A stretch of 64,000 nucleotides of DNA from Oxalobacteraceae bacterium. GTDB lineage: Bacteria > Pseudomonadota > Gammaproteobacteria > Burkholderiales > Burkholderiaceae_D. The notes beneath the pieces were generated by a model. It saw only the letters and a list, made by a program, of their open reading frames with translations, ran no database searches and was not told the DNA's origin. Positions 24,190 through 31,892 of this stretch are shown here, one piece after another (the stretch's first letter is position 1; each line of letters starts with the position of its first letter). The position numbers and the translations under genes were made by a program. The stretch lies in contig JAUYNR010000006.1 of the NCBI GenBank assembly GCA_030698225.1, positions 1 to 64,000 of the forward strand, given 5' to 3'.

Positions 24190-25950
24190 TTAGCTCACTG
24201 CACGCAGGTTGGGACGCGCCTGCAGACGCGCTTGCAAGTTGTCGATCTCGGATTCCGGCACGCCGTCCGGGTACCACTGGGCGATCGCGCGGCCGCGCTC
24301 CGGCGTCATCTCCAGGCCGCGCTTGACCAGTTCCATCGCCGCCTTGGTGTGCGACCAGGGCTTTTCTTCCAGACGCGGGCTGGAAATCCCCATCTCGGTG
24401 CCGTTGCGCGGAAGGTAATCGGCGGTGGTTTCGGTTTTCAGATACGCGACCGCGTCCATATCGGCGAAGGGTCTGGCCTTGGCGCGCTTCCTGGCGTCGG
24501 CTTCCTCCAGCGTGGCGACGCCGTAGGCTTCCTTGATCGCGTTCTTGCGGGCGGTATCGGCCGGGGTATCCGCCAGCGACTTGTAGCTTTCACCGATGGT
24601 GACCGCGGCTTCGGTGTAGCCGTATTCGTTGACGGCAAGCGGCTGGCATTCAAAGAAAACCTCGTTGCCGTCAGCACCTTTTTCAATCACGTTGATCGCC
24701 GGTACGCTGTATGGATTGATGCAGACCGTCAGCGTCTCGCCGACCAGCACGTTCGGTACATGGGCGACCGAGTACTGGCGCGACGGCTGGCCCTTGAGCG
24801 CGTAGCTGATACGCAGGCTGTCATCGACCTTGCGGGTCTCCGGACGGGTCGACAACAACAGCTGGCAGATCTCGCGCGATGGCGCTACCCGCAGCTGCTC
24901 GGCGCGGATGGTTTGCCACAGGGCGTAACGGGTATGGCCGTGGCGGGTATGCTTGCGGGCGCTGTTGAACCAGCGCGACCAGGTGCCGGCCAGCTCATTC
25001 AGTTGCTCCAGCGACGTGATCTGCTGGCCGACGCCGAGGCGCGATTCGAAATGGCATTCAACCAGGTTCTGCGCCCGCTCCACCGAGCCGGACGCGCGCG
25101 GGTTGCCCGGCTTATGGGTGATATGCCGCACCGACAGGCGCTCCAGCAGGTTGTTGAACAAATGGCTGGTATTGGCGCTGCCGGCATCGTCCATCAGGAT
25201 GAAGGGGACGCCGTGGATCGGCTGCTGGGAATCTTCCTTTTTCTGGATGCAGTAGATGAAGAAGTCTGCCAGGTTGAGCCCGGTCTCGGCCCCGGCGTAA
25301 TACCGCAGCTGCACGGTGCCGGTGGTGTGGTCGGTATTGGTGTAGCGGATCACACGGTCGTTTTCGATTTTCTTGAAGTTCTGCGGCTTGTTCTTGTAAA
25401 ACTCCTTGTCGCTCATTACCTGCAGCCCTTTTTTCGGCAGGTAGAACAGCACGCAGACCGACGCGTCGACCTGCCAGACGTGGTTCGGGTGCAGGCTGGC
25501 CATCTCGACGTGCGGTGCCGGGCGGTTGAGTTGATCCGGGTGCAGGCCCCACTCGCGCAGCTTGCGGGTGACGGTGGTGGGCGACAGCCGCGACACCGCG
25601 CCGGTGGCCGGATCGAGGCACTCGGCGGCGATCTTGCCGTTGGCGCGCAGGTCGTGCAGCGCTTGTTCGACGCTGACGATGCGCTTGCCGTTGGCGCGGG
25701 TGCCGGCCATCAGGTAGGCGGCGATGACTTCCGCTTCCGCGTGGAGCAATGCGGATGCGCCCTTGTCGGCGCGCTGCTTGCGCCCGAAATCGATGCCCAG
25801 TTCCGCCATCTTGCGAAAGACCGAGGCTTTGGACAGCGACAGATCGGCGGCGGCGCGCGCCACCAATGCGGCGCCTTCGCCATGCTTGGCCGCCTGCAGC
25901 GCGGCGCCCAGCGCGCGGAGTGTGTCTTGTATAGCGAGATCAGCACGCAT
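24190..25950 (-). CDS. DDE transposase of the phage (MuA-like)
   Basis: 586 residues. An N-terminal helical DNA-binding part (about 1-140) precedes an integrase core (rve): HPNHVWQVDASV gives the first Asp, FILMDDAGSAN the second, and PRASGSVERAQNLVE the Glu, with an interval typical of DDE enzymes. A Mu-transposase C-terminal beta-barrel follows (about 375-450). It cuts and joins phage ends for integration and replicative transposition. Type is closer to BcepMu/IS30-like transposases than to Mu itself, from memory of those families. Confidence 0.93.
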   Translation of the reverse strand: MRADLAIQDTLRALGAALQAAKHGEGAALVARAAADLSLSKASVFRKMAELGIDFGRKQRADKGASALLHAEAEVIAAYLMAGTRANGKRIVSVEQALHDLRANGKIAAECLDPATGAVSRLSPTTVTRKLREWGLHPDQLNRPAPHVEMASLHPNHVWQVDASVCVLFYLPKKGLQVMSDKEFYKNKPQNFKKIENDRVIRYTNTDHTTGTVQLRYYAGAETGLNLADFFIYCIQKKEDSQQPIHGVPFILMDDAGSANTSHLFNNLLERLSVRHITHKPGNPRASGSVERAQNLVECHFESRLGVGQQITSLEQLNELAGTWSRWFNSARKHTRHGHTRYALWQTIRAEQLRVAPSREICQLLLSTRPETRKVDDSLRISYALKGQPSRQYSVAHVPNVLVGETLTVCINPYSVPAINVIEKGADGNEVFFECQPLAVNEYGYTEAAVTIGESYKSLADTPADTARKNAIKEAYGVATLEEADARKRAKARPFADMDAVAYLKTETTADYLPRNGTEMGISSPRLEEKPWSHTKAAMELVKRGLEMTPERGRAIAQWYPDGVPESEIDNLQARLQARPNLRAVS

Positions 25951-25967
25951 AGTGAGTCTGGCAATCT

Positions 25968-26882
25968 TTATTTTGGGTTTTTATCGGCGGGCTGGAAGTC
26001 GGCCATCCAGGGCGGTACCGCAATCGATTCAAGGTCGATGCTGAGACGGAAGTCTTTCTGCAGCTCGACCAGCGTCTGCATCACCGATGACAGCGCCTGG
26101 CCTTGCAGCGCGTCGATATCCTCCGGCAAGCCGCCTTCCGCTTCCGCCTGGTTCTGGATCTCCACCAGGGCGCGGCGCAGCTCCGATTGGGCATAGTTCG
26201 CCAGGGATTCGCAGCTGTCGAGCAACGCGCGGCGGGCGGGTGCCCAGGCCCATTCCTCGGCTGGCGTTTCGGATTTCTTGCGCTGCAGCGCCGTTTCCAG
26301 GCTGTCGATCTTCTTGCTTTTCGCCGCGAGGATGCTGTCTTTGGCGGTGCTGTCTTCGCGCAGGTCGCGTATCGCGGCCTTCAATTCACGGCTGGTCATG
26401 CGCTCGATATCGTCGAGCTGCATGCCGGCGATGGTGCCGCCTTCGGCCAGTTCGGAAAGCTCGCCGTCATCGAGCGCCATCAGTTCGAACAACTTGGTTT
26501 TTCCCAAAAGCGCCAGCGCTGGCGCTTTTGAAAGCATCGCCGGCGACAGGTATTTGACGGCAGCCGACATCATTCGCTGCGCGGTGCGCGTTGGCATGCC
26601 AAGCTGATTCTCGACGATGTCCTCAAACTCACCGAACGGCTCGTTCTCTTTCAACAGGATCAGGCGCTTGCCTGCCTCCAGCATTGCCTCGGCTGAGGCG
26701 CCCATATAAAAGCGCGCCTCCTGCACCACGCGGTCGCGGTTATAAGCGAGGTCATAGCCGATCATCTCGGAGACGGCAGCGGCGCTCTGCGAGACGGTGG
26801 ACAGTGCCATCACGCCTTTATCGAGCGCTTCGTTGTCGGCGTCGTCGTGTTGCGGTGCTTCGGGTGCGTTCTTGCGGGCCAT
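25968..26882 (-). CDS. DUF3102 family early protein
   Basis: 304 residues. VVQEARFYMGASAEAMLEAGKRLILLKENEPFGEFEDIVENQLGMPTRTAQRMMSAAVKY is the DUF3102 hallmark, a ParB/KfrA-like helical domain. A coiled coil occupies about 175-205 and the C-terminus is helical. It probably binds DNA, perhaps controlling transposition or partition; this is inference. Located directly upstream of the transposase. Confidence 0.88.
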   Translation of the reverse strand: MARKNAPEAPQHDDADNEALDKGVMALSTVSQSAAAVSEMIGYDLAYNRDRVVQEARFYMGASAEAMLEAGKRLILLKENEPFGEFEDIVENQLGMPTRTAQRMMSAAVKYLSPAMLSKAPALALLGKTKLFELMALDDGELSELAEGGTIAGMQLDDIERMTSRELKAAIRDLREDSTAKDSILAAKSKKIDSLETALQRKKSETPAEEWAWAPARRALLDSCESLANYAQSELRRALVEIQNQAEAEGGLPEDIDALQGQALSSVMQTLVELQKDFRLSIDLESIAVPPWMADFQPADKNPK

Positions 26883-26894
26883 GAATCTCTCCTG

Positions 26895-27212
26895 TCAGTC
26901 GTTGTTATTGCGGGTGAATCGGTTGCGTGCTTCGGCCACCTTGCGGTCGGCGCGGTCGATCGAGGCCATCACCTTGACCCCCAGCGCGCCGGCCTTCGCA
27001 CCCAGCAGCCAGCGGCCGGTCTCTTCCTGCTGGACGGCCCAGCCGGCGGTTTTGAGGTTGTCGAGATCGCGGGTCACGTAGGACGGCGGCACGCTCAAAG
27101 CCTTGGCGATCTGGGCCGGCGCGACGCCGGTGATGACATCCTCGCCGAGCAGCATCACGACCCGCAGCAGTCGCTGCTGGGCCTCGTTGGTGTATTTCTT
27201 GTCGGCGTTCAT
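26895..27212 (-). CDS. Winged-helix DNA-binding protein (IclR-type HTH)
   Basis: 105 residues from ATG 27212, which overlaps the preceding stop (ATGA). VVMLLGEDVITGVAPAQIAKALSVPPSYVTRDLDNLKTAGWAVQQEETGRWLLGAK is a winged helix-turn-helix with wing. It is likely a phage transcription regulator acting early. A C-terminal basic helix (RADRKVAEARNRFTRNNND) may add DNA contacts. Confidence 0.8.
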   Translation of the reverse strand: MNADKKYTNEAQQRLLRVVMLLGEDVITGVAPAQIAKALSVPPSYVTRDLDNLKTAGWAVQQEETGRWLLGAKAGALGVKVMASIDRADRKVAEARNRFTRNNND

Positions 27213-27412
27213 GCGACCCCCTGCAGAGCGGAGCCGCAGACGATCAGGCGGCATTCGATAACCTTGAACTGATGGCCGATCAGCGCGTGCCCGGCGCGTT
27301 CGTGCCGCGCCTGCGCCTTGGCTATCGCTTGCGCGTCGGTCTCGCCGACGATGCCACGGTGCCGTTTCGCAACGGGGCCGATGGCTTGTACCTGGTAGAG
27401 ATTCATTTGCAT
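27209..27412 (-). CDS. Small hypothetical early protein
   Basis: 67 residues: MNLYQVQAIGPVAKRHRGIVGETDAQAIAKAQARHERAGHALIGHQFKVIECRLI. Basic and compact alpha/beta. It is coupled by ATGA to the winged-helix gene and lies 6 bp after the Ner-like gene. Not recognised. Confidence 0.7.
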   Translation of the reverse strand: MQMNLYQVQAIGPVAKRHRGIVGETDAQAIAKAQARHERAGHALIGHQFKVIECRLIVCGSALQGVA

Positions 27413-27418
27413 GGCTCC

Positions 27419-27652
27419 TTAGAATGCGTTTCGGATGGAATTGATGATTTCGCCTTTTTTCAGGCCAAGGCGAACCGCGATCTTGTGGCTCTGGCCACGT
27501 GCGCAGGGCCGCTTGCTGCGCCCTGAAAGAATTTCATGCACCAGCGCTGGGTTGAAGCCATTGGCCAGCGCCCATCCACGAATTGAAACTCCCTTGCGCA
27601 AGAAGTCAGCCTTTACCTGTTCAGTCGTCTTTTTGGGTGCTATGCTGGTCAT
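27419..27652 (-). CDS. Ner-like DNA-binding regulator
   Basis: 77 residues from ATG 27652 (a GTG at 27703 in the same frame would sit just past the promoter -10 and is less likely). KADFLRKGVSIRGWALANGFNPALVHEILSGRSKRPCARGQSHKIAVRLGLKKG is a helix-turn-helix of the Ner/Nlp or lambda-repressor-like type. First gene of the leftward early operon and divergent from the repressor; in Mu, Ner turns down early and repressor transcription. Confidence 0.85.
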   Translation of the reverse strand: MTSIAPKKTTEQVKADFLRKGVSIRGWALANGFNPALVHEILSGRSKRPCARGQSHKIAVRLGLKKGEIINSIRNAF

Positions 27653-27691
27653 ATTGTGTAAATACTTGTCTGTTTGTGGATGCTTGCAGAC

Positions 27692-27720
27692 ATAGTAATC
27701 CACTTAACGTGAACTATCAA
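27692..27720 (-). promoter_or_regulatory. Early promoter (Pe-like) for ner-transposase operon
   Basis: On the - strand TTGATA (27720-27715), a 17-bp spacer, then TACTAT (27697-27692). Good match to sigma-70 consensus. It reads into the Ner-like gene. A TGTCTG/CAGACA dyad (27667-27672 and 27687-27692) overlaps its downstream end and may be an operator. Confidence 0.6.
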
Positions 27721-27731
27721 TACATAAATCC

Positions 27732-28574
27732 ATGAATAATGTAGATAAGTTTGAAGAAGTGATTTCGCGGGCCAAGGTAGCCCTGAAAGTCCAGGCGGAT
27801 GCGGAGCTGGCCGCGATAATCGGCTTGTCTCCTACCGCGTTTTCAAATCGAAAAGCCAAGGGCACGTTGCCGTATGAAAAGTTAACCGACGCGCTAACTT
27901 CACGAAACGTGGATTTGCGATGGGTATTCACCGGAAGTGTGGATTCAAGATTTTTGCGGGACGCCACCTTTGCCGCGATGGAAGTCGCGCTGCGCTACTC
28001 GGCCGTCGGCCAGCAACTACTGCAGGAGATGCAGGAGGCGGCGTTTGCCGAGCATTTGACCAGCGAGCAGCTGCTGGATCGGTTCAGGGACCGGCTGCCA
28101 CAGTCGTTTCCCGTAGACAACCTGATGGCGCAGGAACGGGCTGGATCTTTTGCGATCAGCGAATATCAGCTGGTTCCCCGCAGCAGTGCCAGGCCATCGG
28201 CCGGGCATGGGATGCTGATCGAGTCCGAGCAAATCGTCGATTACATGGCGTTCAAGCGCGAGTGGCTGCAACGCGTGCTGGGAATATCGCACCAGGACAT
28301 TGTGCTGGTGGAGGTGCGCGGGGATTCGATGGCGGGCACTCTGGATGACGGCGATCTGGTGCTGATCGACATGCGCCAGAACCGACTGGACGCATCGGCA
28401 ATATTCGTGATCCAGGTGGGTGACGCGCTCCTGGTCAAACGAGTTCAGCGAAAATTGAACGGCACCATACTCATCAAATCCGATAACCTTGCATATGAAG
28501 CGGAAACGCTGGAGGGTGATCAGTTGGCGAATCTGAAAATCATGGGCCGCGTGGTGTGGCCGCGATTACGATAG
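27732..28574 (+). CDS. Phage repressor, CI/LexA-like with S24 peptidase domain
   Basis: 280 residues. Residues 1-70 are a CI-type helix-turn-helix (ALKVQADAELAAIIGLSPTAFSNRKAKGTLPYEKL). The C-terminal part is an S24 self-cleaving domain: VEVRGDSMAGTLDDGDLVLID holds the Ser, and DALLVKRVQRK the Lys. RecA-stimulated autocleavage would link induction to DNA damage, unlike Mu c repressor, which lacks such a domain. Divergent from ner with an 80-bp control region. Confidence 0.93.
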   Translation: MNNVDKFEEVISRAKVALKVQADAELAAIIGLSPTAFSNRKAKGTLPYEKLTDALTSRNVDLRWVFTGSVDSRFLRDATFAAMEVALRYSAVGQQLLQEMQEAAFAEHLTSEQLLDRFRDRLPQSFPVDNLMAQERAGSFAISEYQLVPRSSARPSAGHGMLIESEQIVDYMAFKREWLQRVLGISHQDIVLVEVRGDSMAGTLDDGDLVLIDMRQNRLDASAIFVIQVGDALLVKRVQRKLNGTILIKSDNLAYEAETLEGDQLANLKIMGRVVWPRLR

Positions 28575-28584
28575 GGGGAATGAT

Positions 28585-28866
28585 ATGACAAACCTGATTA
28601 ATTTCATCCTGGCAGTTATTGTCTGGCTGGGACTTTTCGAGGTGCATCTGATAAAGCCTTTGGCCGTTCTTCCCATTACGACAGTGATGGCAACGCTAAC
28701 GGCAGTTGATTATTTGCTATTGGCTTTATGCTTCATCGCAGTGACCGTCATTTCGCAAATTTTCGATCACTTCACATCGCCTAAAAAACAGCAAAGTGCA
28801 GAATTCGTTACGAAAGTTAGAGTCCTTCGGCGGAATGATTTTCGCGGAAAAAAACGGCCCTGGTAA
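28585..28866 (+). CDS. Small two-pass membrane protein next to the repressor
   Basis: 93 residues, lower GC than the flanks. Two hydrophobic segments (about residues 5-27 and 40-62) and a basic C-terminal tail (RVLRRNDFRGKKRPW). It begins 10 bp after the repressor stop and ends before the late promoter, so it is probably expressed in the lysogen. Superinfection exclusion is a possible role; this is inference only. Confidence 0.65.
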   Translation: MTNLINFILAVIVWLGLFEVHLIKPLAVLPITTVMATLTAVDYLLLALCFIAVTVISQIFDHFTSPKKQQSAEFVTKVRVLRRNDFRGKKRPW

Positions 28867-28910
28867 ACGCACTATCGAGCGCATGGCCGCGCAATCGGCT
28901 AAAGCAATAA

Positions 28911-28953
28911 CTAAAACCCTTTAATTACCCCGCATTACGCGCGCGCGTAACCT
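28911..28953 (+). promoter_or_regulatory. Predicted late promoter (copy 4, Plys-like) for lysis and head genes
   Basis: CTAAAACCCTTTAATTAC (28911-28928), then the palindrome TTACGCGCGCGCGTAA (28935-28950) and a -10-like TAACCT (28948-28953). Spacing equals the three - strand copies. It drives the rightward late operon starting with lysozyme. Confidence 0.68.
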
Positions 28954-28960
28954 CGCAATC

Positions 28961-29005
28961 ATGCTGCACCACACCGGTGCGGCCCCGATTGCGAGGCATC
29001 CTTGA
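28961..29005 (+). CDS. Possible 14-codon leader peptide
   Basis: ATG at 28961 lies 8 nt after the -10-like element of the late promoter and opens MLHHTGAAPIARHP. Its TGA overlaps the TTG start of the lysozyme gene, so reading the leader could couple to lysozyme translation. Evidence is positional only. Confidence 0.25.
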   Translation: MLHHTGAAPIARHP

Positions 29006-29529
29006 ACGACACTCTCCATATTTCCGCCGCCGGCCTGGCGCTTGAAAAGCGCTACGAGAAAGGCCCGGCCAAGACGTCCCCTAACGGCTTTGCACCAAAG
29101 ATGTACCTGTGCGATGCAGGCAAGCAGACCATCGGCTGGGGCCACGTCATTACTGCGGCGGAGCCGTTCCTGTGCAAGGCCACGATCGATGACGGCGTCG
29201 CCGGCCATCTGCTGCAGCAGGACAATCTCCGCTTCGAAGTCGGCGTCAAGCGGCTGGTCAAGGTGGCTCTGACCCAGAACGAATTCGATGCGCTGGTCAG
29301 CCTGACGCTCAATATCGGACTCGGCCGGGCCGACGGCGTGCCGGGCGATTTTGCCGACTCCACCCTCCTGAGAAAGCTGAACGCGGGCGACAAGCGCGGC
29401 GCAGCGGACGAATTCCTGAAGTGGAACAAATACCGGGACCCCAAGTGCGGCTGTCTGCGCGTGGCCAATGGCCTAGTCGCGCGGCGCGAAGACGAGCGGG
29501 CACTGTTTATGGGGGTGAAAAATGTCTAG
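29002..29529 (+). CDS. Endolysin, phage-type lysozyme (GH24)
   Basis: 175 residues from a TTG start with GCGAGG upstream. The GH24 pattern is clear: Glu in ALEKRYEKGP, then CDAGKQTIGWGH with Asp and Thr of the E-D-T triad, and later QNEFDALVSLTLNIG. There is no signal or SAR segment, so release should depend on a holin. First sizeable gene of the rightward late operon. Confidence 0.92.
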   Translation: MNDTLHISAAGLALEKRYEKGPAKTSPNGFAPKMYLCDAGKQTIGWGHVITAAEPFLCKATIDDGVAGHLLQQDNLRFEVGVKRLVKVALTQNEFDALVSLTLNIGLGRADGVPGDFADSTLLRKLNAGDKRGAADEFLKWNKYRDPKCGCLRVANGLVARREDERALFMGVKNV

Positions 29530-29752
29530 TTTCTCCGGCGTGCGATCTATTTTCTCCGGCCTTGGCGCAGTCCTGACGCTTTCCGCTTCGGCTTTTACTG
29601 CGATCAATCCGTGGGCGCCCCCCTTGGTCGCGACCGGCGCAGCATCGTACAGCAGGCGCTCCCGCTCCATTGGCGGCAGCGTCGCCCAAGCCAAACGCGC
29701 CGCCGCCAAGCGGGTCAATCAACAGCGCCATAAACGCGCACGCCGGGGCTGA
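29522..29752 (+). CDS. Small hydrophobic/basic lysis-region protein
   Basis: 76 residues, ATG 8 bp inside the lysozyme gene. The N-terminal half is hydrophobic (IFSGLGAVLTLSASAFTAINPWAPPLVATGAA) and the C-terminal half strongly basic (KRAAAKRVNQQRHKRARRG). This layout would suit a small holin or antiholin, but the identity is not certain. Confidence 0.55.
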   Translation: MSSFSGVRSIFSGLGAVLTLSASAFTAINPWAPPLVATGAASYSRRSRSIGGSVAQAKRAAAKRVNQQRHKRARRG

Positions 29753-29753
29753 G

Positions 29754-29975
29754 ATGAAACACTGGTGGCAATCAAAAACGGTTTGGTTCAACGTCACCGT
29801 CGCCGTGCTGCTGCTGGCCGAGCAGAACGTCGATGCCCTGCAGGGGCTGGTGCCGGAATGGCTGCATAAGCTGGCGGTCTTCAGCCTGCCGATCGTCAAC
29901 ATGGGGCTGCGCGTGATCACTTCGAAAGGGCTGTCATTCAAGCCGCAAATGCCGCAGGGCGAGGCCGGCCAATGA
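29754..29975 (+). CDS. Putative holin-like membrane protein
   Basis: 73 residues starting MKHWWQSKTVWFNVTVAVLLLAEQNVDALQGLVPEW. The KSKTVWFN start followed by a hydrophobic helix, and a second one near residues 42-57, is a pattern of holin-like proteins in lysis cassettes. It sits between lysozyme and the spanins, the expected place. The in-frame upstream extension was rejected because it overlaps the previous gene. Confidence 0.65.
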   Translation: MKHWWQSKTVWFNVTVAVLLLAEQNVDALQGLVPEWLHKLAVFSLPIVNMGLRVITSKGLSFKPQMPQGEAGQ

Positions 29976-30478
29976 ACCGCCTTTTGGCCGAGCTTGGTAT
30001 TGGCTTCGCGATCGGCGTTGCAGCGGTGTTGGGCGGCTACCACCTTGGCGATGTGGCCGCTACCAACCGTGACAAGGCGCAAGCGCTGGATGTCGAGCGC
30101 ATCGCATCCAAGAAACTCGCCGACGCCAACGCCAAAGTGCGCGCAACGGAAAAAAAATCAACGCAGGACCTGGCCACCATTTCAGCTACCTACCAGAAGG
30201 GCTTATCCGATGTCATCTCTACGCACAAAGACCTTGTTGCTCGCATCCGTTCTGGCGCTGTGCGCCTGTCAGTCCCCGCCCGTGCGGATCCAGCAGGCGC
30301 CGCAGGCATACCTGCCGCCGCCACCGGCGGACGTGATGGTGGCGCGCGATGCGGACTTTCTGACGCGGCTGCTGAGTTTCTTGCAGGACTCGCCAGCGAA
30401 GCCGATGGCATCGCCCGGCAACTGAGTGCCTGCCAGGCAGTGCTGAACGCCGACCGTGCCGCCTGCAACGCGCATTAA
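29972..30478 (+). CDS. Rz-like inner-membrane spanin
   Basis: 168 residues, ATGA overlap with the holin-like gene. One N-terminal membrane anchor (LGIGFAIGVAAVLGGYHLG), then a long helical periplasmic region (DKAQALDVERIASKKLADANAKVRATEKKS) and a Cys-containing C-terminus. Typical i-spanin that spans the periplasm together with Rz1, encoded within it. Confidence 0.85.
   Translation: MNRLLAELGIGFAIGVAAVLGGYHLGDVAATNRDKAQALDVERIASKKLADANAKVRATEKKSTQDLATISATYQKGLSDVISTHKDLVARIRSGAVRLSVPARADPAGAAGIPAAATGGRDGGARCGLSDAAAEFLAGLASEADGIARQLSACQAVLNADRAACNAH
30210..30425 (+). CDS. Rz1-like outer-membrane lipoprotein embedded in Rz
   Basis: 71 residues in the +1 frame relative to Rz. MSSLRTKTLLLASVLALCAC is a lipoprotein signal with the acylated Cys at LCAC; the mature part is Pro-rich (QAPQAYLPPPPAD). 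A completely embedded Rz1 is the lambda arrangement. Together with Rz it fuses inner and outer membranes at lysis. Confidence 0.85.
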   Translation: MSSLRTKTLLLASVLALCACQSPPVRIQQAPQAYLPPPPADVMVARDADFLTRLLSFLQDSPAKPMASPGN

Positions 30479-30502
30479 GCAAAAAAAACAGGGATAAGAA
30501 CA

Positions 30503-30856
30503 ATGAGCATTCAGATTGGCGTATGGAACATTTTTTTACTGGTGGCGATGCTGATCGGTGCATTTTGGGCGCTGGTCAGCCTGATGATCACGCAGTTCGA
30601 CAAGGGGCTGGACAAGCGCTTCGAGGTGATCGACGCGGCGCGCACCGAATCGAACAAATCCGCGAAGGAGCGCTTCGACCGGATCGAAGAGTCGCAGCGC
30701 ATCCAGGAGCGCGAGCTGCTGTCGCTGAAAGCCGAACTGCCGGAGCGCTATGTGCGGCGCGAGGATGCGATCCGCTCCGAAATGACCTTGCATGCCAAGT
30801 TTGACGGGCTGGCGTCCCGCATCGATATGTTTTTAAGGGCGAAACAAAATGATTAA
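30503..30856 (+). CDS. Membrane-anchored coiled-coil protein (Mu gp25 / DUF2730-like)
   Basis: 117 residues. A transmembrane helix at 9-30 (NIFLLVAMLIGAFWALVSLMI) is followed by a coiled coil (DKRFEVIDAARTESNKSAKERFDRIEESQRIQERELLSLKAEL). Position before the gp26-like gene fits Mu gp25. Function unknown. Confidence 0.7.
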   Translation: MSIQIGVWNIFLLVAMLIGAFWALVSLMITQFDKGLDKRFEVIDAARTESNKSAKERFDRIEESQRIQERELLSLKAELPERYVRREDAIRSEMTLHAKFDGLASRIDMFLRAKQND

Positions 30857-31157
30857 ACCTGACCTGGACAAGGCCCGGCGCGAAACCAGCCGCTGGCTGA
30901 TCCTGCAATGCCTGGATTGCGCACGGCCGCTGGGCGCAGGCGAGGCCCTGTTGCTGTCTGCGCTGACGGATACCGTGCCGATTACGCAGCTGGAGATGCG
31001 GCGCGAACTGGATTACCTGCACGAGCGCGACCTGGTCGAACTGTCCGGCCGCAGCGGCCCGCAGTGGCACGCCAAGCTGACCCGGCACGGGGTAGACATT
31101 GTCGAATACACGGTCGATATGCAGCCCGGCATCGCACGGCCGCAGAAGTACTGGTGA
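30849..31157 (+). CDS. Mu gp26-like winged-helix protein
   Basis: 102 residues, overlapping the previous gene by 8 bp. RRETSRWLILQCLDCARPLGAGEALLLSALTD...RRELDYLHERDLVELSGRSGPQWHAKLTRHGVDIVEYT is the pattern of the small helix-turn-helix proteins just before the terminase genes of Mu-like phages. Possibly a DNA-packaging accessory. Confidence 0.8.
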   Translation: MIKPDLDKARRETSRWLILQCLDCARPLGAGEALLLSALTDTVPITQLEMRRELDYLHERDLVELSGRSGPQWHAKLTRHGVDIVEYTVDMQPGIARPQKYW

Positions 31158-31158
31158 C

Positions 31159-31374
31159 ATGATGCGCCAACCATTCGATACGATATTGCGCGCGATCAAA
31201 CGTGTGCCGACTGTCCTGCATGACCGGCTGTTCGAACTGGCGTGCCGGGTATTGCTGCCGATCTCGACCATGTGCAAGGTGTGCAACATCCTGCGCGGCA
31301 TGGCGTTCGGCTTTGTGCTGGGCGTGCTCACGTTTGGGGCTTTTGTATTGCTGTACCTATTGAGGGCCGCCTGA
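31159..31374 (+). CDS. Small membrane protein between gp26 and terminase
   Basis: 71 residues from the first of two adjacent ATGs. The C-terminal third is one transmembrane helix (AFGFVLGVLTFGAFVLLYLL). Two Cys in TMCKVCNIL. It overlaps the terminase start (TGATG), so it is probably translated. Not recognised. Confidence 0.6.
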   Translation: MMRQPFDTILRAIKRVPTVLHDRLFELACRVLLPISTMCKVCNILRGMAFGFVLGVLTFGAFVLLYLLRAA

Positions 31375-31892
31375 TGGCGCCGCGCTCGAAAGTCGTCGGC
31401 CTGCCGAAGGACGTCAAGGAATGGCTCGACAACGCGCTGATCGAAGCAAATTTCGGCGATTACGAGCTGCTCGCCGGCGCCCTGCAGGACAAGGGCTTCG
31501 ACATCAGCAAATCGAGCCTGCACCGCTATGGCTCGGTGTTCGAGACCCGGCTGGCCGCACTGAAGATCGCAACCGAACAAGCGGAAGCCATCGCAAAGTC
31601 AGTGCCGGATGAAGAGAACGCGCTGGGCGACGCGCTGCTGCGCGTGATCCAGGAGAAGACGTTCTCGATGCTGATGACGATGGAGAACCCGGACAAGGTC
31701 AGCTTCGCCGCCCTGGCGAAGATCGCCACCGAGGTCGGCTTCGCGTCGACCAACGTCAAGGAATTCCGCAGCAAGGTCAAGACCCGGGCCAGGGAGGCGG
31801 CCGCTGCCGTGTCCGGCATCGCCAAGAAGGCCGGGCTGACCGATGACGCGATCGATATCATCAAGCGGAAAATTCTCGGGATTGCAGAATGA
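31374..31892 (+). CDS. Terminase small subunit (Mu gp27-like, DUF3486)
   Basis: 172 residues. PRSKVVGLPKDVKEWLDNALIEANFGDYELLAGALQDKGFDISKSSLHRYG is the DUF3486 opening, with a helix-turn-helix that recognises DNA. The C-terminal half is helical. It starts packaging together with the large subunit, whose ATG overlaps its stop (ATGA). Confidence 0.92.
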   Translation: MAPRSKVVGLPKDVKEWLDNALIEANFGDYELLAGALQDKGFDISKSSLHRYGSVFETRLAALKIATEQAEAIAKSVPDEENALGDALLRVIQEKTFSMLMTMENPDKVSFAALAKIATEVGFASTNVKEFRSKVKTRAREAAAAVSGIAKKAGLTDDAIDIIKRKILGIAE

